A DNA stretch of 64,000 bases from Oscillospiraceae bacterium (GTDB lineage Bacteria; Bacillota; Clostridia; Oscillospirales; Acutalibacteraceae): assembly GCA_012520505.1 (NCBI GenBank), contig JAAYOC010000040.1, positions 1 to 64,000 of the forward strand, read 5' to 3'. This document shows positions 8,801 to 17,174 of this stretch, piece after piece. Below the pieces are notes generated by a model, which did not search any database, was not told where the DNA came from, and was given only the letters and a program-made list of their open reading frames with translations. The first letter of the stretch is position 1, and each line of letters opens with the position of its first letter. The position numbers and the translations under genes were made by a program.

Positions 8801-9503
8801 TTCTTGAAAATACTTTCACTGAATATGAACCGGTACCGTCATAAACATCGAAAGTGATAATTTTACTTCTTTTATCCCTTGTTTCTCTAATTTCAAAACC
8901 GAATACAGTACCCCAAATTGCAACCTGTCCATCGTCATAGCGAACTTCAGAAATAGGCTTTGGTTTTCTTGCTACCTTTCCTCCATAAATAGTTCTTGCA
9001 GTTTCAAGATTGAGAGGTGCATCCTCAATTATTTCACTAGGAGACGATTCAAGTTCTACTGCCATCTTTTCTTTTGCTTCGCGCATTATTGCTTCTTCTG
9101 CTGCTCTTTGTAAATTTTCGAGTTCTGTTTCGTTTGAATCAGTAAATTCTATATACTCAAATTTAGAAAAATTTGTTTCATCAAAATTAGAAAAATTTGT
9201 TTCATCAAAGTTAGAAAACTCTTCTTCGTTAAAATCAGAAAGCTCCATAACATTAAAATCCGGAAGTTCATACTGAAAATTTAATTTTTCAAGATTTAAA
9301 AATTTCTCTACAACCTGAGAAAAGTTTGAAATAAAAATTTCTTTGTTTTCAAAATCAACATCAAAAGATACAAGCAAATCCATAGTCCTTGCTTGTTTGT
9401 TTACGGTCATCTCCTTTATAACCGCATTTTTCAATTCATCCGGGTAGTTGTTATTTAACATCTTCCCAAAATAATCATTTATCGTCCTTAAAACGTCTGG
9501 CAC
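5829..9503 (-). CDS. polC: DNA polymerase III alpha subunit, PolC type, without the exonuclease domain
   Basis: The replicative polymerase of Firmicutes. In order: an N-terminal domain (about 1-80), acidic octapeptide repeats (about 82-129), an OB fold (about 185-285), the PHP domain starting with HLHTNMSQLDA near 295, a zinc module (CTSKDC...CPYC) and the polymerase with PDIDLNFS (D739, D741). At 1224 residues it is about 210 shorter than typical PolC. The gap is specific: YGVESYIYDD of PHP joins through about 20 residues to GLKNLYRLVS, so the proofreading exonuclease normally inserted there (with its DVETTGL motif) is absent. The end QISFF resembles the beta-clamp motif. It is last in the pyrH operon. 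Confidence 0.95.
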   Translation of the reverse strand: MPDVLRTINDYFGKMLNNNYPDELKNAVIKEMTVNKQARTMDLLVSFDVDFENKEIFISNFSQVVEKFLNLEKLNFQYELPDFNVMELSDFNEEEFSNFDETNFSNFDETNFSKFEYIEFTDSNETELENLQRAAEEAIMREAKEKMAVELESSPSEIIEDAPLNLETARTIYGGKVARKPKPISEVRYDDGQVAIWGTVFGFEIRETRDKRSKIITFDVYDGTGSYSVKVFSRNEDCKKLCTVLERDGKKNLTFILRGDVVYDRYKSDYIIDAKAIVRVEKIIRKDEAKEKRVELHLHTNMSQLDAMTPAGELVKRAIDWGHKAIAITDHGVLQGYPEAFTAAKGIKLIYGVESYIYDDLREGAGNSWEEALLKLKEKKAQTYHQIILVKNNVGLKNLYRLVSIAHTEHFYRRPITLKSDLVKYREGLIIGSACEAGELYRAIENGESEERIDELVRFYDYMEIQPNGNNAFKLRENPKQFPNEKVLQKINEKILALADEAGKLCVATGDVHFLEPEDAKFREILMYGQGYPDAEHQPPLYFKTTDEMLSDFSYLGERAYEVVITNTNKIADMIEEVRPVPKGTFPPKIEGSEQKLQELCWNKVNEWFGDEVPNYVSERLSKELNLIIKHGFSVLYIIAQKLVKDSEDNGYYVGSRGSVGSSFVAHAAGISEVNPLAPHYRCTSKDCKYSEFFLKGEVKSGYDLPPKKCPYCGTLMWRDGHDIPFETFLGFKGDKSPDIDLNFSDEYQASAHRYTIDLFGQDNVFKAGTVSTVADKTAYGYVRKYLDEHGIMCNNAEINRLTLGCTGVKRTTGQHPGGMVVVPSSYDIYDFTPVQYPADDPDKGMMTTHFDFDFLHETILKLDNLGHIVPTFYKYLEDLTGISVMDVDICDPKIYELFEGPEVLGITENDIDCKTGTLSIPEMGTDFVRGMIVECKPKNFSDLLQISGLSHGTDVWLGNAQELINSGTCIISEVIGTRDNIMVALMHYGLEPTTAFKIMEIVRKGDAEKGFTKDLIAEMRENNVPEWYINSCYKIKYMFPKAHAAAYVSAALRLAWYKIYKPLEYYTAYLTVRGQDLDANAIMSTKEENKARINLLSAKESNGNKTTNGEKLTALEKSEITALQVLLEMKARGIEFLPIDLYKSKGTIYTIEDGKIRPAFLCVKGLGITAATALEEAKDDGEGAYISVEDLKRRSGISSAVVESLSELGVLEGIPETSQISFF
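9117..9260 (-). repeat. Six 24-bp (octapeptide) tandem repeats inside polC
   Basis: Six in-frame 24-base units encode DFNVMELS, DFNEEEFS, NFDETNFS, NFDETNFS, KFEYIEFT and DSNETELE. The two middle units (9165-9188 and 9189-9212) are nearly identical in DNA, which points to recent slippage. The repeats form an acidic Phe-spaced linker between the N-terminal and OB domains. Confidence 0.9.
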
Positions 9504-9505
9504 GT

Positions 9506-10570
9506 TTACATCCTCTCAATCTCCATAAATAATTCGTCAATAAGGCTCTCTTCAGGCACCTTACGCAAAATTTCACCTTTCTTAAAAAGGAGTCCGCAAC
9601 CTTTTCCTCCTGCAATACCAATGTCCGCATTTTTAGCTTCACCGGGACCGTTAATAGGACATCCCATTACTGCAACTTTAATTGGCTTATGTACTTTACG
9701 AAGACGATCTTCAACTTCATTTGCAATGGAAATTAAATCAATCTGTGTTCTACCGCATGTTGGACAAGAAATAAGTTGAGGTTCATTTGGTAAAAGATCA
9801 AGGCTTTGTAAAAGATCATATGCTGCATAAATTTCTTCTACAGGATTTGCTGTTAAAGATACACGAATGGTGTCTCCAATGCCATCTGCGAGCAACGAAC
9901 CTATACCAACCGAAGATTTGATAAGCCCCATTCTGGAAGTTCCTGCCTCAGTTACACCAAGGTGCAATGGATAATCACACTCATTTGCGACTATTCGATA
10001 TGCCTTAATTGTATTTCTAACATCCGAAGACTTAATTGAAATTACTATATCTTTAAAACCACAATCTTCTAAAATAAAAGAATGTTCAAGCGCTGAAAGT
10101 GCCATCGCTGTAGGTGTTGGTCCGTTATATTTCTCAACAAGATGCTTTTCAACTGAACCTGAATTTACACCTATTCTAATTGGAAGTCCCTTTGATTTAC
10201 ATACGTCTACAACCTTTTCAACATTCTCTCTGCTTCCAATATAGCCAGGATTTATACGAATCTTATCAACACCTGCATCAATAGATGCAAGTGCTATTTT
10301 ATAGTCAAAATGTATATCTGCAACAAGAGGTGCCTTTACACCTTCATCTTTAAGTTTTGCAATTAACTCAACGTCAACCATTGACGAAACTGCAAGACGA
10401 ATAATATGACAACCAGCTTCTTCTAAATCTTTGGCTTGTTTAATATTTGCATCAAAATCACCTGACGGTGCATTAAGCATTGATTGCACAGCAATCGGTG
10501 CATTCCCGCCAATTTGAATTCCACCAACATTTACAAAGCGGCATTCTCTTCTGGGTTTTTCAAATAACAT
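9506..10570 (-). CDS. ispG: 4-hydroxy-3-methylbut-2-en-1-yl diphosphate synthase (MEP pathway)
   Basis: The [4Fe-4S] enzyme that reduces MEcPP to HMBPP, the penultimate step of the MEP isoprenoid pathway. Visible are the TIM-barrel start with IGGNAPIAVQSM, VADIHFDYKIAL and KIRINPGYIG, and the cluster cysteines in SCPTCGRTQ and MGCPINGPGEA. I use the ATG at 10570, eight bases after AAGGAG, rather than the GTG three codons earlier that lies within the Shine-Dalgarno. 354 residues is normal for the short bacterial type. It follows rseP by 13 bases and precedes polC by two. Confidence 0.97.
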   Translation of the reverse strand: MLFEKPRRECRFVNVGGIQIGGNAPIAVQSMLNAPSGDFDANIKQAKDLEEAGCHIIRLAVSSMVDVELIAKLKDEGVKAPLVADIHFDYKIALASIDAGVDKIRINPGYIGSRENVEKVVDVCKSKGLPIRIGVNSGSVEKHLVEKYNGPTPTAMALSALEHSFILEDCGFKDIVISIKSSDVRNTIKAYRIVANECDYPLHLGVTEAGTSRMGLIKSSVGIGSLLADGIGDTIRVSLTANPVEEIYAAYDLLQSLDLLPNEPQLISCPTCGRTQIDLISIANEVEDRLRKVHKPIKVAVMGCPINGPGEAKNADIGIAGGKGCGLLFKKGEILRKVPEESLIDELFMEIERM

Positions 10571-10583
10571 AACTACCACTCCT

Positions 10584-11621
10584 TTAGAAGAATTTTATTA
10601 TGTCGTTTATTGTCACAACAAGCATCAAACCAAGCAAAAACAAAAGTCCTGCTCTGTTAATTGCAGCTTCAACCTTAGCCGGGATTTTTTTACCTGTAAT
10701 TCCTTCAATGAGAATGAGGATAAATCGCCCACCATCAAGTGCCGGAAAAGGAATTAAGTTAAATACACCAACATTGATTGCTATAAATGCCATAATAGTC
10801 AAAAGCGATGTAAAATCCATTGTATTTACAGCTTCTGTCGTAGTATCTGCAATAATATCTACTGTACCTATAGGACCTGCAATATCGTTTAAATCGAAAT
10901 CTAACGTAACAATATCAAAAAGACTTATCCACACAATTCTTGCAATTGAAAAAGATTCTAAAATTGCATATTTTGAAACATTTAAAAATGTAGGTTCCAG
11001 ACCTAAAATTGAAAAATCGTAAACAATTACAGTTCGCCCATCAATTTCCTTTGTATCAAAAGCAACATGCTTTACATTTATAAGTTCACCGTCACGCTCA
11101 ACAACAAAATCAATGACAGCATCCTTATCTCTCATCATAAAGAACGAAAGGTCAAACTCTGTATAGATTTTATCATTTCCTATCGCAACAATCTTGTCGC
11201 CTTCTCTAAGACCGCCTGCTTGTGAAGATGCATTTTCTTCAAAACCGGAAATTTCCGGTGCACCTATGAGAGTAGCTGAATTTAAAATTATTGCCATTAT
11301 GATAATGCCTGTAATAATGTTTACGGTTGCACCGGCAATGATAATTATTGCTCTTTGCCAAGTTGTTTTTTTATTGAAAGCACTCTCATCATTACTATCT
11401 TCATCTTCACCTTCCATTGCAACATATCCACCAAAAGGAAAAATCCTTAAAGCATATTCTGTATCTCCCCATTTTTTCTTAAAAAATGCGGGACCCATTC
11501 CTATTGAAAATTCATTAACTTTAACTTTAAAAATTTTTGCAAATGTAAAATGTCCAAGTTCATGTGTCATGATTATAAGGCCAAAAAAGAAAATGGCCAC
11601 AAATATGCTTAAAATATGCAC
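10584..11621 (-). CDS. rseP: Site-2 membrane metalloprotease RseP/RasP
   Basis: Intramembrane zinc protease of family M50 that cleaves membrane anchors such as anti-sigma factors and leftover signal peptides. HELGH at residues 20-24 in the first membrane helix gives two zinc ligands and the catalytic Glu. A single PDZ domain with EGDKIVAIG follows, then NLIPFPALDGGRF with the third ligand Asp. 345 residues fits the Gram-positive form. The start is GTG at 11621, ten bases after AGGAGG. Standard position between dxr and ispG. Confidence 0.96.
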   Translation of the reverse strand: MHILSIFVAIFFFGLIIMTHELGHFTFAKIFKVKVNEFSIGMGPAFFKKKWGDTEYALRIFPFGGYVAMEGEDEDSNDESAFNKKTTWQRAIIIIAGATVNIITGIIIMAIILNSATLIGAPEISGFEENASSQAGGLREGDKIVAIGNDKIYTEFDLSFFMMRDKDAVIDFVVERDGELINVKHVAFDTKEIDGRTVIVYDFSILGLEPTFLNVSKYAILESFSIARIVWISLFDIVTLDFDLNDIAGPIGTVDIIADTTTEAVNTMDFTSLLTIMAFIAINVGVFNLIPFPALDGGRFILILIEGITGKKIPAKVEAAINRAGLLFLLGLMLVVTINDIIKFF

Positions 11622-11624
11622 CTA

Positions 11625-12791
11625 TTAAAATCCTCCTATTTCATTGCCCGATTTTTTCATAACAATTTCACGGGCTTCTCTGTCAGCTGCCATAACATCT
11701 GTCAACGTATAATTTTCTATATTATTACATGCTTCCATAGCTTCACCCACAAGTTCACCTATTTCAAGGAAGCCAATTTTTCCATTTCTAAAGAGCATGT
11801 TAGCCTGCTCATTTGCTGAGTTTGCAGCACAAGGATAAAGACCACCACGTCTAATTGCCTCCCTACAAACTGAAAGGCAATCAAAGGTATCATAATCCGG
11901 GTCAAAAAATGTGAGAGTTCCAAGAGCCGCTAAATCAATCTCATCCGTCAGCGATTCATACCTATTTGGATAAGTCAAAGCATATTGAATTGGAATTTTC
12001 ATGTCCGGATGTCCAAGTTGAGCAATCATTGAATTGTCATCAAAGACAACGGCACTATGAATAATACTTTCTCTATGAATAACAACCTTTATCTTATCTT
12101 CAGGAACAGCAAAAAGCCAACAAGCCTCAATAATCTCTAATCCCTTATTCATCATGGTTGCAGAGTCAATCGTAATTTTGGCGCCCATCTCCCAATTAGG
12201 ATGCTTAAGCGCCTGTTCGACTGTTACATCTTCGAGCTCAGCCCTCGTTTTACCAAAAAACGGACCACCTGAAGCTGTAAGAATAATGCGCTTAAGTGCT
12301 CTATCTTTTGGGGTGCCACGAAGGCACTGGAAAATTGCAGAATGCTCACTATCAACCGGATAAATATTTACACCTTTGGCACGGGCAGCATTCATTACGA
12401 GCCTACCGCCTGCAACCAATGTTTCCTTATTTGCGAGTGCTATATTTTTACCCTCTTCAATTGCATCTAAAGTTGGAAGAAGTCCTGCCATACCAACAAT
12501 TGAATTTAAAACAGTATCAGCCGTTTCCTCTTTTGCGCACTCGCAAACACCGCCTATGCCTGAGAGAACTTTTATATCTGTATCGGCAAGGCGCACTTTG
12601 AGATCAGCTGCCGCTTCTTCTGATAGAAGTGCAACCTTTCTTGGCAAAAATTCTCTCGCCTGTTCTTCAATAATATCCACATTACTGTTTGCTGTAAGAG
12701 CTACTATTTTTATTCCACGTGCTCTGGCGACTTCAATCGCCTGAGCACCAATAGAACCCGTAGATCCTAAAATAGTAAGTCTATCTGTCAT
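11625..12791 (-). CDS. dxr: 1-deoxy-D-xylulose 5-phosphate reductoisomerase
   Basis: NADPH-dependent enzyme that makes MEP, the first committed step of the pathway continued by ispG. The Rossmann motif LGSTGSIGAQA is at residues 8-18, with ANKETLVAGG, metal/substrate residues in DSEHSAIFQ, ASGGPF, and TMMNKGLE. 388 residues is the usual length. The ATG follows directly after the cdsA TAA with only a weak Shine-Dalgarno, so translation is probably coupled to cdsA. Confidence 0.97.
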   Translation of the reverse strand: MTDRLTILGSTGSIGAQAIEVARARGIKIVALTANSNVDIIEEQAREFLPRKVALLSEEAAADLKVRLADTDIKVLSGIGGVCECAKEETADTVLNSIVGMAGLLPTLDAIEEGKNIALANKETLVAGGRLVMNAARAKGVNIYPVDSEHSAIFQCLRGTPKDRALKRIILTASGGPFFGKTRAELEDVTVEQALKHPNWEMGAKITIDSATMMNKGLEIIEACWLFAVPEDKIKVVIHRESIIHSAVVFDDNSMIAQLGHPDMKIPIQYALTYPNRYESLTDEIDLAALGTLTFFDPDYDTFDCLSVCREAIRRGGLYPCAANSANEQANMLFRNGKIGFLEIGELVGEAMEACNNIENYTLTDVMAADREAREIVMKKSGNEIGGF

Positions 12792-13640
12792 TTAACCCAC
12801 AACCAATCCGTAAATTGTAATGAGAACGTACATAGTTGGAAGAACTAAAGCTACACTATCAAACCTGTCCATTACTCCACCATGCCCGGGAATTAAATTT
12901 GAATAATCCTTAATGTCACACTTTCTCTTTATAAATGATGCAATAAGGTCTCCATAAATCCCTGCGATAGATATAACCGGTGAAAGCAAAATATAAAATC
13001 CAAATGGAAGTGCAAATTCCTTGAGAGCAAAACATTTTGTGTATATAAAATACCAAGCACAATTTAAAAGAATTACCGTAGATATACCACCGACAGCTCC
13101 TTCTATTGTTTTTTTAGGACTAAGTATTGGAGTCATTTTATGTTTTCCAAATGCCATCCCTGAAAGCTGTGAAAATACATCGGTAAAGAGCGATGTAGAA
13201 ACTGCAAACCAAATAAAAAATTGGCACTCACGTTCATCTATAAAATCGTAAACCTTATAAAGATCTGCTATAAGATTTCCCATTGAAAATGCTACCGGTA
13301 TAATAAATGATGCATATATTGTTCCGGTAAGATGTGAAAAATCAACTTCCTGATTATGTATAACACACATAACGATAAGAAACATCACATAAAGTATACA
13401 AAGAAGTCCAACAGGAATTCTTGTAGGATATGTCAAAGCTAGTGGCAATATAAATGAGAATATAATTGCAACTGCCTGAATTTGCTTGTTCTTAAGACCG
13501 ATTGCTCTTGTAACTTCAAAACAAGCTACAGCAGAAAGCAATGCAAAGAAAATATCATATACCGGTGTAAAAAACAGAAAGAGCCATATTGAAATTAATA
13601 CTACTCCAATTACTATCGCTGAAAGTATTCTTTTCTTCAT
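12792..13640 (-). CDS. cdsA: Phosphatidate cytidylyltransferase
   Basis: Multi-pass membrane enzyme that makes CDP-diacylglycerol for phospholipid synthesis. About eight hydrophobic segments are present, and the family signature near the C-terminus is clear (KRKCDIKDYSNLIPGHGG then MDRFDS). I start it at MKKRILSAIV, ATG 13640, with GGAGG upstream; a 13-residue longer form would overlap uppS. 282 residues. It lies four bases after uppS. Confidence 0.95.
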   Translation of the reverse strand: MKKRILSAIVIGVVLISIWLFLFFTPVYDIFFALLSAVACFEVTRAIGLKNKQIQAVAIIFSFILPLALTYPTRIPVGLLCILYVMFLIVMCVIHNQEVDFSHLTGTIYASFIIPVAFSMGNLIADLYKVYDFIDERECQFFIWFAVSTSLFTDVFSQLSGMAFGKHKMTPILSPKKTIEGAVGGISTVILLNCAWYFIYTKCFALKEFALPFGFYILLSPVISIAGIYGDLIASFIKRKCDIKDYSNLIPGHGGVMDRFDSVALVLPTMYVLITIYGLVVG

Positions 13641-13644
13641 CTTA

Positions 13645-14373
13645 TTATCTACCTCCAAAACGTCTATGTCTTTTTGCATATTCTATAATCGCCCTATCAA
13701 GATCATCAGTAGTAAAATCCGGCCAAAGCACATCCGTAAACCAAAGTTCCGAATATGCCGACTGCCAAGTTAGAAAGTTTGAAAGTCTATATTCGCCTGA
13801 CATCCTAATAATTAAATCCGGTTCTGGCATTCCGGCAGTATAAAGACCGGCTGAAATATCATCCTCAGTAATTTTCTTAGGATTTAGCTTTCCGGATTTC
13901 ACTTGTTCTGCAAGTTTTTTTACAGATTGTACTATTTCAGCACGACCACCATAATTTAACGCAATATTAACTATTGTCGTATTTTCAACTGTGCTATCAA
14001 GCTGAGTTTTATCAATCAAATGATGAAGTTCTTTTGGTACACCCTTAATGTCGCCGAGAAAACGAAGAATATAACCTTGCTTTTGACGCTCATATTTAAT
14101 TTCATCAGCTTCAACTAAATATTCCTTAAAGAGCTTCATTATTGCTGTTACTTCATCTATAGGGCGTTTCCAATTTTCCGTAGAAAACGCATAAAATGTG
14201 ACTACTTCAATTCCAATCTCATGACAATAATCACTGATAGTACGGAAAACCTTAGCGCCCGCCACATGTCCTTCCGAGCGAGAAAGTCCTCGACTTTCCG
14301 CCCATCTACCGTTTCCATCCATTATTATACCAATGTGTCTCGGCATAAGTTCTTTAGGTGGTAAATTACCCAT
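13645..14373 (-). CDS. uppS: Undecaprenyl diphosphate synthase
   Basis: cis-prenyltransferase that makes the C55 carrier for peptidoglycan and wall polymers from farnesyl diphosphate and IPP. The catalytic start IGIIMDGNGRWA at about residues 14-25, VVTFYAFSTENWKRP and the C-terminal substrate motif EYRLSNFLTWQSAYSELWF near 192-210 are all present. 242 residues, AGAGGT six bases before ATG. A hairpin separates it from frr. Confidence 0.97.
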   Translation of the reverse strand: MGNLPPKELMPRHIGIIMDGNGRWAESRGLSRSEGHVAGAKVFRTISDYCHEIGIEVVTFYAFSTENWKRPIDEVTAIMKLFKEYLVEADEIKYERQKQGYILRFLGDIKGVPKELHHLIDKTQLDSTVENTTIVNIALNYGGRAEIVQSVKKLAEQVKSGKLNPKKITEDDISAGLYTAGMPEPDLIIRMSGEYRLSNFLTWQSAYSELWFTDVLWPDFTTDDLDRAIIEYAKRHRRFGGR

Positions 14374-14417
14374 TACTGTACCTCTTTATACATTAGAATA
14401 CACTAAAGACAAATTTT

Positions 14418-14443
14418 TGGTGCCGAAGAAATCTACGGCACCA
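14418..14443. other. Intergenic hairpin between frr and uppS
   Basis: An eight-base perfect stem (14418-14425 with 14436-14443) around a ten-base loop. It lacks a U-tract on the minus strand, so it may be an RNA processing or stability element rather than a terminator. Function inferred from shape only. Confidence 0.5.
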
Positions 14444-14465
14444 CTTATACAAGCTCTAATGCATC

Positions 14466-15020
14466 TTAAACTGACATTACTTCTTTTTCTTTTGCAGAAG
14501 CAATCTCTTCAATTTCTTTAACCTTTTTATCTGTGATTTTTTGAAGCTTTTCTTCGCCTTGTTTTACGATATCTTCAGAAAGATCTTCATCCTTCTTAAG
14601 CTTTTTAAGTTCATCCATACCATCTCGACGAATATTTCTAATTGCAATTTTGGCTTCTTCGGCACGCTTTGAAATATCCTTCGCTATTTCACGACGCCTA
14701 TCCTCTGTAAGTGGTGGAAACACAAGACGTATTACATTACCATCATTTATAGGATTTATACCAATATCAGATGCCTGAATTGCTTTTTCAATAACCTGAA
14801 TCAAAGATTTATCCCATGGCTGAATAACAAGTACACGAGCTTCGGAAACACTTATTGCAGCAATCTGCTGTATTGGTGTTGGCGTTCCATAGTAGTCAAC
14901 TTCAATCCTATCAAGAACGTTTGGGTTTGCACGTCCTGCACGAATAGATGCATAATCAACTTGAATTGAATTTATAGTTTTTTCCATTCTTTCTTCCGTT
15001 TTAACAAAAATAGTATCCAT
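14466..15020 (-). CDS. frr: Ribosome recycling factor
   Basis: Splits the post-termination ribosome together with EF-G, whose gene is also in this window. The sequence shows the three-helix bundle pattern, with SIRAGRANPNVLDRI near residues 25-39, YYGTPTPIQQIA, and a charged C-terminal helix with the conserved IRNIRRD. 184 residues is exact for the family. AGAGGTGG precedes ATG. Twelve bases after pyrH, in the normal order. Confidence 0.97.
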   Translation of the reverse strand: MDTIFVKTEERMEKTINSIQVDYASIRAGRANPNVLDRIEVDYYGTPTPIQQIAAISVSEARVLVIQPWDKSLIQVIEKAIQASDIGINPINDGNVIRLVFPPLTEDRRREIAKDISKRAEEAKIAIRNIRRDGMDELKKLKKDEDLSEDIVKQGEEKLQKITDKKVKEIEEIASAKEKEVMSV

Positions 15021-15032
15021 AATCCCACCTCT

Positions 15033-15743
15033 TTATTTACTGGAAACAAGTGTTCCTATATTTTCTCCGTTTACTGCACGCATAATATTCTTTGGATCAG
15101 TTAAATTAAACACAAATATATCAATACCATTATCCCTACAAAGACTTGCAGCAGCAGCATCCATTACAGTAAGCCCTTTACTTAAAAGATCAGTTTGAGT
15201 GAGTGAATCAAATTTAATAGCGTCACTAAACTTGTTAGGGTCTTTATCATATACTCCGTCAACATTTGTTGCTTTAAAAATTATTTCAGCTTCTATTTCC
15301 GCCGCCCTAAGTGCTGCAGTCGTATCGGTTGAGAAAAAAGGACTTCCTGTACCACCGCCAAAAATTACAACTTTACCGGCAGATAAATCTTCACGAGCAG
15401 AATCAGTATCAAAAAATTTTGCCAGCGGAGTCATCTCTATTGATGTGTAAACTTCTGCATCTACTCCCATATTAATGAGGGTATCACAAAGAGCAATTGA
15501 ATTCATTACTGTTCCAAGCATTCCAATTGAATCCGCTCGAACACGATCCATATCTCCACTTGTGCAACCTCTCCAGAAATTTCCACCACCGATTACAATG
15601 CCAACCTCAACACCTACTGCGTTAATTTCTTTTATTGCTTCACAAATTTTAGTAATGACATTAAAATCAAAACCGTGACCCCTGTCACCTGCCAAACCTT
15701 CGCCCGAAAGCTTAAGTAAAATTCGTTTAAATTTAGGTGTCAT
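15033..15743 (-). CDS. pyrH: UMP kinase
   Basis: Hexameric amino-acid-kinase-fold enzyme that phosphorylates UMP to UDP. KRILLKLSGEGLAGD near the start, IVIGGGNFWRG, RVRADSIGMLGTVMN, GGGTGSPFFSTDT and KATNVDGVYDKDP are all present. I start it at ATG 15743 (MTPKFKR), 236 residues, because the longer open frame runs into the promoter at 15779-15807. First gene of the long operon. The usual upstream rpsB-tsf pair is not here. Confidence 0.97.
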   Translation of the reverse strand: MTPKFKRILLKLSGEGLAGDRGHGFDFNVITKICEAIKEINAVGVEVGIVIGGGNFWRGCTSGDMDRVRADSIGMLGTVMNSIALCDTLINMGVDAEVYTSIEMTPLAKFFDTDSAREDLSAGKVVIFGGGTGSPFFSTDTTAALRAAEIEAEIIFKATNVDGVYDKDPNKFSDAIKFDSLTQTDLLSKGLTVMDAAAASLCRDNGIDIFVFNLTDPKNIMRAVNGENIGTLVSSK

Positions 15744-15778
15744 ATTTTCTTCGTCCTTTCCAAACCAAATACTCTTAT

Positions 15779-15807
15779 ATTCTACTGTAATTTTCAAAAA
15801 GTGTAAA
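15779..15807 (-). promoter_or_regulatory. Promoter of the pyrH-to-polC operon
   Basis: TTTACA and TAGAAT on the minus strand with a 17-base spacer, about 35 bases before the pyrH ATG. It is the only good promoter seen ahead of the eight-gene operon. Confidence 0.7.
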
Positions 15808-15883
15808 GACATTTATAAGGTATATTACCTATATTAATTGCAAATTATTTATTAAGGTGTTATTTTATAAGTAGGTGATGTAA

Positions 15884-17083
15884 ATGATTAAAAGAATTAT
15901 TTCTACTCTGCTTTGCTTTGTAATACTACTTTCTTTTACTTCTTGTAATAAGTCAAAAAAAGAAAAGAAGAATAACATTATAAATCCGACAGCTACTACA
16001 CCTGAATCATCTTCAACTGAAGATAAATCAGAAGTAGAAGCTTCTAAAGTTAAGCCTGCAAAAAAGGAAACAACTACTCAAGCAGTAAAAAAACCATCTT
16101 CAACTAATGTTCCGCTTGATTCCGGACTAAATAACAAACCGGGCGATGTTGAAAATGCTGCTTCAAAAGAGGATCTTGCAAATATAAATCCTGAACAAGC
16201 TGCAAACCAAAGTTATGGTACCGAGGCAACAGTAACTCAGGATGAAACAATAATCATTAATCCGGCGGAGTATACCTACGTTCCAAGAGAACAATTTACA
16301 TCGCACGTAAATTCAGTATGGAGAAACTTTACTATTAATGAAAAAATTGTAGTCGATGCACCATATTGGCAGGAATATTTAAACCAAGTTTGTTTGCCTC
16401 TAAAAGAATCAATTTATGCTATCAACTGTAATGGTTATTCTGTCAGCTACGGAATTGATAACATAAATGATCTCTACTATATGAACATCAATTGGGTGTA
16501 CTACATGAACGCAACTGAATTTAATACGACAAAAACAAAAGTTCAGCAAATCTGTTCAGGACTTTCCGGTAGTACGACAGACAAAATTAAAGCTATACAT
16601 GACTATATTGGAATAAACACCACCTATGTTGCGAATATTGATGGGGCTTATAACTGTCTAATTAATAGACGTTCCGACTGCGATGGATACACTGCTGCAT
16701 TTCAAATGTGTATGGATTATTTAGGAATTCCTTGTAAAGCTTATGCAACTTCAAACCATATTTTCAACTGTGTTTGTGTAGATGGAAAATGGTATATAGT
16801 TGATGCAACCTATGATGACCAAGATGATGGTGGCTACATTTACGCAAGATTCTTCCTTGTTGGAACAGAAATGTACAAAAGCTATCCTATCCTTACCAGT
16901 TTTATATCAACAACTGACTACCCATATAGTAAAAAACTTGTAATTGCAGATGATACAAAATTCAGGGCACTATTAGATAAACTCTGTCAACAATATAACA
17001 TAACTACCCCATATACAAACTACACACTAAAAGATGATGGCAGTGTCCATCTTGATAATGGGTACGCATTCAGCTTTAAGTAA
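15884..17083 (+). CDS. Lipoprotein with a transglutaminase-like domain
   Basis: Exported lipoprotein: hydrophobic signal then FTSC with the lipid-modified Cys near residue 21, followed by a long Ser/Thr/Lys-rich spacer (about 22-130). The C-terminal part (about 230-335) is a transglutaminase-like cysteine-protease fold: Cys266 in [10 protein letters not shown], His292 in SNHIFN and Asp307 in VDATYDD form the expected triad. Such proteins probably crosslink or cleave peptides at the cell surface; the substrate is unknown. It faces away from pyrH and ends at a shared terminator with the next gene. Confidence 0.85.
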
Positions 17084-17147
17084 AAGTTATTTAAACTCTT
17101 TAATTAAACTGATAAAATTAAACTCGAAAAAAATAAACAAAAACAAA

Positions 17148-17169
17148 AAGCGCTACTTTTGTAGCGCTT
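17148..17169. terminator. Bidirectional terminator between two convergent lipoprotein genes
   Basis: Nine-base stem AAGCGCTAC (17148-17156 with 17161-17169) and a TTTT loop. It has ATTTTT after it on the plus strand and a long T-rich run after it on the minus strand, so it serves both genes. Confidence 0.85.
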
Positions 17170-17174
17170 CATTT

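Noticed and set aside
9117-9260. CRISPR-like or mobile repeat array
   Set aside because: The 24-base units are contiguous, in frame and coding; no spacers.
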